This document shows, one piece after another, positions 53,300 to 60,266 of a stretch of DNA of 61,604 bases. The first letter of the stretch is position 1, and every line of letters starts with the position of its first letter. The position numbers and the translations under genes are program-made. The notes under the pieces were generated by a model, which worked only from the letters and a program-made list of their open reading frames with translations, was not told where the DNA came from and did no database searches. Origin of the DNA: an uncultured Saprospiraceae bacterium (GTDB taxonomy: Bacteria > Bacteroidota > Bacteroidia > Chitinophagales > Saprospiraceae). The stretch spans positions 1 through 61,604 of the forward strand of contig CALDUE010000076.1 of NCBI GenBank assembly GCA_937923485.1, read 5' to 3'.

Positions 53300-54630
53300 C
53301 AGTAGGAGTCTCGAATTAGTGCCAAGGTTTCTTCCATTGCTTCTTTGTAGGTCTTCGAACCGCCACGATAATGGTTATGCATGAAGCTGAAGGCCAACCA
53401 TCTTCCAGACTTCGTTTTCAGTAGACCGGAGAGGCTGTGGTTGTGAAGTAAGGTTCCTGTTTTGGCGTAAACGTATGGGACTCCTCCTCGTCCGCTATAC
53501 CAATCTTTGATGGTTCCACTTTCACCTCCTGCGGGAAGAAAATGCGTGAGGTAATCGACCCCTTGTTTTGCCGAAAGGCGATGAACTAACAGCCCTAAAG
53601 CACGCGGAGTAACCAGGTTGTAATGCGATACGCCGCTACCGTCAGCCCAGAATAGATCGTCTTCTGAGATTTGTAAAACTTCCTTTTGCGCTTTCGCCAA
53701 AACCTGCCCCACGTCCGTCAAGTCTTTACTATAAAGTCCTGATTCCAGCAGCAATTGCTCGGCCATAAAATTGTCACTGGGTAACATCATTTGCCGAAGC
53801 AAACTATCGCGCGGTTCTCCATTCCAAACCCGCGTGCCCCAATCTTTAGGCAAAGGTTTATTGTGATAACGAATGGGTCTCCCTGTCCAATCTTCCAAAA
53901 GCTGAGTGATCAGGTTTGCCGCAGAAAAGAGCGGCGCACTTAATGTATCGGTTTGTGAGGTTTTGGCGGAAGCTGCAAAACGATTGGAGAATTCGCTACG
54001 ATTCAAGTACTTCTCACGTACATATCCAGATGGCTGCGCGACGATGAAAGAAGGCTGCGTTTTAAACCTGATTAACGTCGTCGGAGTACCTTCTTGTCGA
54101 GTAAGTACGGTGTCTGGCAATCGATTGACGCGAGCCATGTTTCTATACAGCGGCATCCCAGATCGCTCTCGCGCGAAAGCATAGTTAAAGTCGTCCCACA
54201 TCCATCCTTCTCCAAAACGAGGAAGCCTTACATATCCATGCAAATTTACTTCTACCGTCCCTGGCCAATCAGCGATGATCTTTCTAATACGCTCATTATA
54301 GGGGAGATCATCAGCCGCCAACTGCGGGTAGGCCAGTCCCCAAAGCCGTAGCGTATCCGCCTCGTATGCATATGCAAGCGTAGGAATCGAGTCTTGCGGC
54401 AGCCAGTCTAAGCAAGTTGCAAAGGTCAAGAGCTTCGTATTGCTCGCAGGTGTGAAAAGCAGGTCCGCATTGACTTCTTCTAGGACCTCTCCACTCAAGG
54501 CATCCGCAAGGAAAAAACCAGTAAATGCTTGCTGATAGGCCGGCTCAGCCTCGATCTGTTTGAGCACCTTCGAACTCCCACAGCTAAGTAAGGTGAGTGC
54601 TAGGCTTGCAAGAATAGTGTTTCGAATCAC
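53299..54630 (-). CDS. dacB: D-alanyl-D-alanine carboxypeptidase, PBP4/DacB-like (S13), lipoprotein
   Basis: 443 residues from a GTG at 54630, which gives a clean lipoprotein signal (NTILASLALTLLSCGSS); starting at 54741 would add 37 residues. Catalytic S-x-x-K: FTPASNTKLLTF; SGVSHYNLVTPRALG with the SxN-type motif; KTG: VYAKTGTL. Trims or cleaves cross-links in peptidoglycan. Holds three hairpin elements within 0.4 kb: 53565 (C:G), 53690 (GAAA) and 53960 (GGAA). Overlaps xerD by one base. The 5' region includes a short inverted repeat (TTACCAA/TTGGTAA at about 54754-54775). Confidence 0.92.
   Translation of the reverse strand: MIRNTILASLALTLLSCGSSKVLKQIEAEPAYQQAFTGFFLADALSGEVLEEVNADLLFTPASNTKLLTFATCLDWLPQDSIPTLAYAYEADTLRLWGLAYPQLAADDLPYNERIRKIIADWPGTVEVNLHGYVRLPRFGEGWMWDDFNYAFARERSGMPLYRNMARVNRLPDTVLTRQEGTPTTLIRFKTQPSFIVAQPSGYVREKYLNRSEFSNRFAASAKTSQTDTLSAPLFSAANLITQLLEDWTGRPIRYHNKPLPKDWGTRVWNGEPRDSLLRQMMLPSDNFMAEQLLLESGLYSKDLTDVGQVLAKAQKEVLQISEDDLFWADGSGVSHYNLVTPRALGLLVHRLSAKQGVDYLTHFLPAGGESGTIKDWYSGRGGVPYVYAKTGTLLHNHSLSGLLKTKSGRWLAFSFMHNHYRGGSKTYKEAMEETLALIRDSY
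53565..53578 (+). repeat. Hairpin element, n:n' = C:G, loop GAAA
   Basis: GTTTTGCCGAAAGG followed by C (three-base-pair stem). Antisense in dacB, where the bases code RLSAK. Confidence 0.65.
53690..53703 (-). repeat. Hairpin element, n:n' = G:C, loop GAAA
   Basis: The + strand reads GCTTTCGCCAAAACC; sense to dacB, read as VLAKA. Confidence 0.7.
53960..53973 (+). repeat. Hairpin element, n:n' = G:C, loop GGAA
   Basis: GTTTTGGCGGAAGC, antisense in dacB, where the bases code ASAKT. Confidence 0.65.
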
Positions 54631-54815
54631 CGCCTCAAGGTAGGGTAGTCCTACAAATGCCTCTAGTCGTTTGAAAAACGTTTTTGTATGTTTAAGTCCT
54701 TCCGATTTCCAGATCGAGAGGACTGAACATACAAGTAGCATCCTATCAACACATTACCAATTGGCAATTTGGTAACTAGAAATTATCTCCCTCGCGCGTC
54801 CCTAGTAGCAGTCCT

Positions 54816-54889
54816 AAATCTCAAATCCCAAATCTCACGTCCCAAATCTCACGTCCCAAATCTCACGTCCCAAATCTCACGTCCCAACT
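54816..54889. repeat. Tandem repeat of about 15 bp (CCCAAATCTCACGT)
   Basis: CCCAAATCTCACGT recurs at about 15-bp spacing (with one shorter TCAAATCCCAAATCTC unit first). It ends three bases before the ATG of the next gene. A GCGTCCCTAG...GCAGTCC stretch before it resembles the unit of the 58-kb array. Confidence 0.85.
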
Positions 54890-55282
54890 ATGGCCCTCCT
54901 AGATCAACAACCCACCCGTACCTGCGATTACTGTGGCGAAGTGCTGCGAGGGCGTTCTGACAAGAAGTTTTGTAATGCAGAGTGTCGCAACGGATTTCAC
55001 AATCACTTTGCGACCCTTAATGATGCATTCATGCGAAAGGTCAACAAGATCTTGCGCAAAAACCGCCGCATACTCGCTGAACTCAATCCAGACGGAAAAG
55101 CCAACGTACATGTGGATCGCCTCAACGATCGTGGCTTCAGTTTCAATTACCACACGCACATCTACACGACGAAAGAAGGTCGTGAGTACCGCTTTTGCTA
55201 CGAATTCGGCTACCTAGAATTCAAACCTGACTGGTTTGTCTTAGTAAGAAGAGACCAAGAACGAGGGGAAAAGCGCTCTTAG
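54890..55282 (+). CDS. Small protein with an N-terminal zinc ribbon
   Basis: 130 residues. The N-terminus has CDYCGEVLRGRSDKKFCNAECRNGFHNH - a C-x2-C ... C-x3-C treble-clef-type zinc site (residues about 15-38). A helical middle (DAFMRKVNKILRKNRRILAELNPDG) and a beta-rich tail (RLNDRGFSFNYHTHIYTTKEGREYRFCYEFGYLEFKPDWFVLVRR) follow. The family is common in Flavobacteria, but I know of no function; the zinc ribbon could bind nucleic acid. The ATG directly abuts the 15-bp tandem repeat. Confidence 0.75.
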   Translation: MALLDQQPTRTCDYCGEVLRGRSDKKFCNAECRNGFHNHFATLNDAFMRKVNKILRKNRRILAELNPDGKANVHVDRLNDRGFSFNYHTHIYTTKEGREYRFCYEFGYLEFKPDWFVLVRRDQERGEKRS

Positions 55283-55493
55283 CGCAAAGAACCACACCAA
55301 ACCGTCATATCAAGCCGAAGATTAGTCGAGTGCAAAACCTTAATATCACATTAGACTTCCAAGTGTCGACTAGATCTAACGGTTTGCCGTTAAACCCCTC
55401 TTTTCTACCAAACTACGAAAAGAGCACAAGCTTATCGTTTTGCGCACGCCTTTTGTAGGAGTTGCTATAGCTCCCTGCAATTGAACAACGAAA

Positions 55494-56102
55494 ATGCGCA
55501 CTTCAATACTCACAATCATTGCGGTTTTAGCTCTGGGGCTAACAGCTACGGCAACACCGAAAAATCCGGATAAGGAGGAAACGGTAATCGTATATCGCAA
55601 CACACAATCCTTTTTCGACATTGCTGGTTGGCCAGATGACGGCCTTTATGCTATGGCTGATGTGCATATCCATGAATATCCGTCGCGAGGAGAGGTGAAA
55701 GTCAATCTTGCAGAACAAGGCTTTATCTTCTTTCCGGACATGGACTTGTGCGCAGCGAACGATGAGTTCATCTACACGGTCAAGTATGGAGATTGGATGG
55801 AAACCTATCGTATTAAACTAGAAATCGTTTGTGATGCTCCAACGATTATTGCTCAGTTTAGCCCGAAGTCAACCAATGGTGAGTACACGTCATTTACGAT
55901 ACTAGGTGTCCAAAGCTTCCCTGGAAACACGTTAGCAATCTTTGATAAAGCAGGACGTCCAGTCTTTAAAGAAGAAGATTATAAAAATACTTGGGAAGGT
56001 CGACTTCCTGATGGGACATACGCCAAAACTGAAGATGAGTATTTGTATGTATTCGACGATGGAAATGGCAACCTGCACAGTGGGTACATCCAAATTCAAT
56101 AG
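55494..56102 (+). CDS. Secreted protein with a gliding-motility (CHU_C / type IX type B) sorting domain
   Basis: 202 residues. Signal peptide SILTIIAVLALGLTATA. An N-terminal beta domain is followed by a type B sorting domain: FTILGVQSFPGNTLAIFDKAGRPVFKEEDYKNTWEGRLPDGTYAKTEDEYLYVFDDGNGNLHSGYIQIQ, which has the family's 'ANTLTIYDRWGNKV...DGTYYY' pattern and ends in GYIQIQ. Exported by the type IX system. Followed by an intrinsic terminator at 56120. Confidence 0.8.
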   Translation: MRTSILTIIAVLALGLTATATPKNPDKEETVIVYRNTQSFFDIAGWPDDGLYAMADVHIHEYPSRGEVKVNLAEQGFIFFPDMDLCAANDEFIYTVKYGDWMETYRIKLEIVCDAPTIIAQFSPKSTNGEYTSFTILGVQSFPGNTLAIFDKAGRPVFKEEDYKNTWEGRLPDGTYAKTEDEYLYVFDDGNGNLHSGYIQIQ

Positions 56103-56119
56103 ACTTCCAATTCCCGTAG

Positions 56120-56160
56120 TTAAAACACCTCGATCATCGCAAATGATTGGGGCGTTTTAG
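56120..56160. terminator. Intrinsic terminator between convergent secreted-protein genes
   Basis: TAAAACACCTCGATCAT pairs with ATGATTGGGGCGTTTTA with a few mismatches; A and T runs on both ends, so it works in both directions. Confidence 0.8.
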
Positions 56161-56178
56161 TTGAGGGCTAAGTAAAAT

Positions 56179-57930
56179 TTATTTTACTAGCGATACGGTT
56201 GTTCGAATTCCTCCTTCTTCATTCAAGCCAATGAGTTGGTAAATCCCAAAGGGGAAGCCTCCTAGTGAGAAAGTAGCCGCACTGCCGCTAACCATAATTG
56301 GCACAATTGCGTGTTTGCGTCCATCACTGGATATAAGCGTCCACTCTCTTAGGGGAGATTGCTGCGCATCAAACTCGATTGTTACCAAACCTGTTGTTGG
56401 GTTAGGAAAGGTGCTTTGAATGGGTTGGTAAACTTCACTAGTTGAGGAAGTAATTGGTAGATCGAAAATTTGAGGTTCACCAAATGGGGTTGCTGGATAT
56501 CCATCAATGCTCATTCTCCAAGCAGTTAGGGCAGGTTCACGATTAGTGGTAAAAGAGCTGCTGAATGGATCAAAATTTTGATTGATCGTTGTGGGATTGT
56601 TGCAGCCTCTATCAGTGGGATTTGAAGCCACGGTTCTGGCCGTCCTAATACCAACTGACTCGTTGCCATAGTTTGCAAGTCTTAATACGCCTTCTAACGT
56701 GTAATCAAAAAGAGAATCGCCTAAGGCTATCATTGCGAACGTCTTTGTAAGTTCACTGACTTCAAAATCGCCTATTATCGGCTCTGGATTAGACACGAAA
56801 AGCTCATCGCGATCATTATATTCTGCAAAGAATGTAGCTCTAATTAGTGACGGACATTGGCCATTAATAAAAGTTTGATAGCGATCTCTTTCACCAACAC
56901 CAACACCAAGACTGTAGGTCAGATGCTCTTCACCAGTTGAGAGCTCATTGAATCCTGCTAACTCTAACATATTGGCCTCATAGAAAGGAACGCGTTCAAG
57001 CGTGGTTCCACGCATATCACCAAAGTGCAAAAATCCTGGATCAGCTTCAATCCTTAAGATATAGCCCCCCGAAGGAGATGCTAGAACATCATCTGCAAAA
57101 TCTCCAGTAGCTGGAGCTTGGAGTGTTAGTTCAGCAGAAGGTGAGTAGATGTCAATTTGATCCTGTGTAGATCCTAAACCAAATACCCAAGTCGTGTCTC
57201 TTATAGTTTCGTATGAAAATGGAAATAATTTTAAATCTGTTTGAGTAAGTAGTTCACTATTACCCGTAGATCGTTCTATTCTAATCATTAGTGCAGTATC
57301 AATAAGCTGGTAAACAGCTTCGTAGTCTGCTTGCAATGAATGAAAGCGATCATCGCTGCTGATGAAAAGAACGGGGTCTGTGCTACCACCGAGTAATACC
57401 TCATCACTCAGGTTCCCGCTGGCTATTTCATACGTATGAAGAATTGCTAACGAAGATGAATTACTCATTGCAAAATCTGGGCGACCTTCAAAGGCGAGGA
57501 TTTCACCTGCACGCACAGCAAGGCGGCCAGTTACTGATCTGTTTGAGGAAAGCTCTGCTAACTCGACAATTCCCTGATCAGTAATTTCAACTAAAATTAG
57601 ACTGTCTAAGAGGACCACATCTACAAAGGAATTCACAGAAAGCAAGGCAAAAAGACGACCGTCTTCGCTGTAAGCGACGTCTTGCGGAAAGTGGTCATTG
57701 GGCAGGCCTATGATAGATGCATCGAGCGCATCGTCAACTTGTAGATCTTCAGTTCTAGAAATTCCTTGCGGACTCAGGTAAACAAACTCAGTTTCGTTTA
57801 CTGGATTCTGAATTTGTTTAAGTACTCGGGTACTCAGCTGTACATGTGATTGAGCAGTGGCCTGAGCATGCAAGCTGATGCTTGAAAAGAGTAGCATTGC
57901 ACCAAAAACGGAGGTAAGTAAAATTTTCAT
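56179..57930 (-). CDS. Secreted protein with a type IX (type A) sorting domain
   Basis: 583 residues. Signal peptide ILLTSVFGAMLLFSSISLHAQA. A large beta-rich body that looks like a propeller made of 40-50-residue repeats (LLVEITDQGIVELAEL..., GRLAVRAGEILAFEGRPDFAMS..., FADDVLASPSGGYILRIEADPGFLHFGDM). C-terminus: PNPTTGLVTIEFDAQQSPLREWTLISSDGRKHAIVPIMVSGSAATFSLGGFPFGIYQLIGLNEEGGIRTTVSLVK, which is a typical type A signal (PNPTTG to the ending K). Exact function unknown. Confidence 0.82.
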   Translation of the reverse strand: MKILLTSVFGAMLLFSSISLHAQATAQSHVQLSTRVLKQIQNPVNETEFVYLSPQGISRTEDLQVDDALDASIIGLPNDHFPQDVAYSEDGRLFALLSVNSFVDVVLLDSLILVEITDQGIVELAELSSNRSVTGRLAVRAGEILAFEGRPDFAMSNSSSLAILHTYEIASGNLSDEVLLGGSTDPVLFISSDDRFHSLQADYEAVYQLIDTALMIRIERSTGNSELLTQTDLKLFPFSYETIRDTTWVFGLGSTQDQIDIYSPSAELTLQAPATGDFADDVLASPSGGYILRIEADPGFLHFGDMRGTTLERVPFYEANMLELAGFNELSTGEEHLTYSLGVGVGERDRYQTFINGQCPSLIRATFFAEYNDRDELFVSNPEPIIGDFEVSELTKTFAMIALGDSLFDYTLEGVLRLANYGNESVGIRTARTVASNPTDRGCNNPTTINQNFDPFSSSFTTNREPALTAWRMSIDGYPATPFGEPQIFDLPITSSTSEVYQPIQSTFPNPTTGLVTIEFDAQQSPLREWTLISSDGRKHAIVPIMVSGSAATFSLGGFPFGIYQLIGLNEEGGIRTTVSLVK

Positions 57931-58289
57931 AGCTGTAGGTATTATTATCTAGTAGAGTCCTAATATAACACGCTCAGCTCATGTCTACTGTCTTTTCCAT
58001 GACATTTCCCTGACCGAGGTCTGCCGAACTTTCCTAGACCAATACCACCTAGCAAATATCCCCGCGTCCCTAATGGCAACGTCCCAAAGGCATTATCAAT
58101 TAACCCACGGACACTAAGGCAGCATCCCTAATGGCATTACCAATTACCAACTATCAATTAAGCCGCGTCCCTAAGGCAGCATCCCTAATGGCATTACCAA
58201 TTAACAATTACCAACTATCAATTAAGCCGCGTCCCTAAGGCAGCATCCCTAAAGGCATTACCAACTAACAATTACCAACTATCAATTAG
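57931..58289. other. 360-bp intergenic region between a secreted-protein gene and prs
   Basis: Holds the tandem array described separately; no gene or promoter for prs is in this end, since prs reads toward it. Confidence 0.5.
58070..58288. repeat. Imperfect tandem array, about 55-68-bp unit, abutting the prs stop
   Basis: AGCCGCGTCCCTAAGGCAGC...CTAATGGCATTACCAATTA...CAACTATCAATTA recurs three to four times. It begins with GCGTCCCTAATGGCAACGTCCC at 58070 and ends with CAATTAG before the TCA of the prs stop (58290). The AT-rich core (ACAATTACCAACTATCAATT) is close to that of the 61-bp array at 11.9 kb, but the spacer is different. Confidence 0.85.
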
Positions 58290-59243
58290 TCAATCCTCCA
58301 CAAACAGCGCAGAAATACTCCTATGCTCATGCGTATTTCGGATAGCTCTTGCAAAAAGCTTATCTGTGCTCAAAACCGTAATCTTATCACACGGTCGGCC
58401 AGCCTTCAATGGGATGGTATCACATACGATGACCTCCATAAACTTCGAAGCAGCGATCTTCTCATAGGCATCGCCAGAGAGTACCGGGTGAGTACATAAT
58501 GCGCGGACGCTTTTAGCACCTTTCTCAATCAGGACTTCAGCTGCGCGACAAAGTGTACCTGCGGTATCTACCAAATCATCGACTACAATTACATCAGCAC
58601 CCTCGACTTCTCCGATGACCGTCATTTCGGCAACCTTGTTGACCTCTTTGCGCACCTTGTCACAAATCACCAACTCACGGTGGAAATGCTTACTGTAGGT
58701 GCGCGCGCGTTTTACGCCACCGACATCAGGAGAAGCGAAGATCACATTGCTTAAATCGATGTTCTCCGCCAGGTGAGGGATGAAAATCGCCTCAGACTTT
58801 AAGTGATCTACAGGGATATCGAAAAAGCCTTGAATTTGATCAGCGTGAAAATCCATGGTCATGACGCGATCAGCACCGGCAGTCTGCAGAATGTTGGCAA
58901 TCATACGAGCACTGATAGGAACGCGAGGCTTGTCCTTACGATCCTGACGTGCATATCCAAAATAAGGAATCACAGCAGTGATGTAGCCCGCAGAAGCTCT
59001 CTTCGCAGCATCCATCATGAGCAAAAGCTCCATGAGGTTGTCTGTAGGAGAAAATGTGCTTTGGATGAAGAAAACCCACGCTCCACGTACGCTCTGGTTG
59101 ATGATGATGCGCATCTCACCATCTGAAAACCGACGAACGGTCACATCGCCCAAGTCATCGCCGTAGTAATCGGCTATGCGCTTGGCGAGGTATTGGGATT
59201 TGTCGCCACTAAAAAGCTTTACGTCTATCACGGGAAGTATCAT
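58290..59243 (-). CDS. prs: Ribose-phosphate pyrophosphokinase
   Basis: 317 residues; makes PRPP from ribose 5-phosphate and ATP. Features: VKLFSGDKSQYLAKRIADYYGDDLGDVTVRRFSDGEM, IQSTFSPTDNLMELLLMMDAAKRASAGYITAVIPYFGYARQDRKDKPRVPISARMIA, and the PRPP loop DVIVVDDLVDTAGTLCRAA. The ATG at 59261 lies inside a TATGTTTG -7 box (59262 to 59255), so the real start is ATG 59243 (MILPVIDVKLFSGDKSQ). A tandem array begins one base after the stop. Confidence 0.96.
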   Translation of the reverse strand: MILPVIDVKLFSGDKSQYLAKRIADYYGDDLGDVTVRRFSDGEMRIIINQSVRGAWVFFIQSTFSPTDNLMELLLMMDAAKRASAGYITAVIPYFGYARQDRKDKPRVPISARMIANILQTAGADRVMTMDFHADQIQGFFDIPVDHLKSEAIFIPHLAENIDLSNVIFASPDVGGVKRARTYSKHFHRELVICDKVRKEVNKVAEMTVIGEVEGADVIVVDDLVDTAGTLCRAAEVLIEKGAKSVRALCTHPVLSGDAYEKIAASKFMEVIVCDTIPLKAGRPCDKITVLSTDKLFARAIRNTHEHRSISALFVED

Positions 59244-59254
59244 TTGCAGTGGCG

Positions 59255-59262
59255 CAAACATA
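59255..59262 (-). promoter_or_regulatory. -7 box TATGTTTG of prs
   Basis: TAnnTTTG match on the minus strand, 12 bp before the ATG at 59243. It decides the start: the first ATG overlaps it. Confidence 0.5.
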
Positions 59263-59342
59263 GCAGTTCAGACCACTGATTTTTGGGTTTGTCAACGCTT
59301 GTGAGCAAAAAACCAAAAGAGGTGCTTGCTTGTATTCTTTAT

Positions 59343-60266
59343 ATGAAATTTTCACTCCTATTTGCCTGCTTCCTCGGCGCTTGCGCGCTTGTAAGCTGTG
59401 GCGAGACGAACACTAGCACATCTATTGCAGCCGTAGGTCTACCAGCCAACTCACCCTCTACTGTTATCAATAGGCCAGAAGGTTGGGACGGCTATTGGTA
59501 TAGTGGAAAAGCCGAGGTCAATACCTACACGCTCACATTAGATCGCTATGGTGAGAAACGTGTCGGTGATGCTATCCTCGTTTTTGTGGCCGAACCATTT
59601 CTGCCGAAGACGCAAGTGAAAGATGATGGAAGACCTACCAAAGAGGAAGATGTAAGTGTGCTTAAGCTAAACAGGATTCACCGCTTTACTACTGGGCTTT
59701 ATGATTACTCCTTAATGCTTTCAGCATTTACGCCTGTGTCAAGAGACCAATATCCTCATACACTCAAGACTTCACTCAGCGCTCAAGATTGGTGCGGGCA
59801 TTCTTGGTGGCAACTCAATTTGCGGAATGGCAAATATGAGTCTCAACACCGCAGCTACTTCCAAGGAGAAGCGGACGGAGAAAGCACCTTAGCTGGAGTA
59901 TTACTTGAAGATGAACTCCCTTCACTCATGCGTTTAGACCCCAAGAAAGTTCCAACAGGGAAGCAGCAGGTCATCCCAGGAGCTATGTACAATGCCTTGT
60001 TTCACGCAATGCCAAAGGTGCAAAGCGCCAATATCGAGTTGATCACCAAAGGCGAAGAATCACATCTCGTCCTCAGTTATGCGGCAAACGGTCGAACACT
60101 TACCTATCGTTTTGACAGTAAGTTTCCGAACAAGCTGTTAGGCTGGGAAGAAGTGATGAAAGGTAAGGAGCTTAGTTCTGCAACACTAAAGCACTCGGCC
60201 AAAGAAGCCTATTGGGGGCAGAATTCAAATAAGTATTCAGGCATGCGCGAGACTTTCGGTTTATAG
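59343..60266 (+). CDS. Lipoprotein of a Bacteroidota family sometimes called 'septum formation inhibitor Maf'
   Basis: 307 residues from ATG 59343, preceded in frame by 20 residues that would spoil the signal peptide (LLFACFLGACALVSC). Mature part: GWDGYWYSGKAEVNTYTLTLDRYGEKRVGDAILVFVAEPFLP, HRFTTGLYDYSLMLSAFTPVSRDQYPHTLKTSLSAQDWCGHSWWQLN - beta-rich, with a conserved-looking WCGHSW. I recall relatives in many Flavobacteria annotated as Maf proteins, but it has no resemblance to true Maf pyrophosphatases. Function unknown. Convergent with the S41 gene, with 6 bp overlap at the ends. Confidence 0.75.
   Translation: MKFSLLFACFLGACALVSCGETNTSTSIAAVGLPANSPSTVINRPEGWDGYWYSGKAEVNTYTLTLDRYGEKRVGDAILVFVAEPFLPKTQVKDDGRPTKEEDVSVLKLNRIHRFTTGLYDYSLMLSAFTPVSRDQYPHTLKTSLSAQDWCGHSWWQLNLRNGKYESQHRSYFQGEADGESTLAGVLLEDELPSLMRLDPKKVPTGKQQVIPGAMYNALFHAMPKVQSANIELITKGEESHLVLSYAANGRTLTYRFDSKFPNKLLGWEEVMKGKELSSATLKHSAKEAYWGQNSNKYSGMRETFGL

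Noticed and set aside
53460-53473. Hairpin-element copy GTTTTGGCGTAAAC
   Set aside because: The closing C-G pair is broken (A in place of G), so it fails the pattern; kept out of the count.
60109-60123. Further hairpin-element copy GTTTTGACAGTAAGT
   Set aside because: An AC/GT stem with a five-base loop AGTAA is possible, but the loop does not start with G and the match may be chance; not counted.
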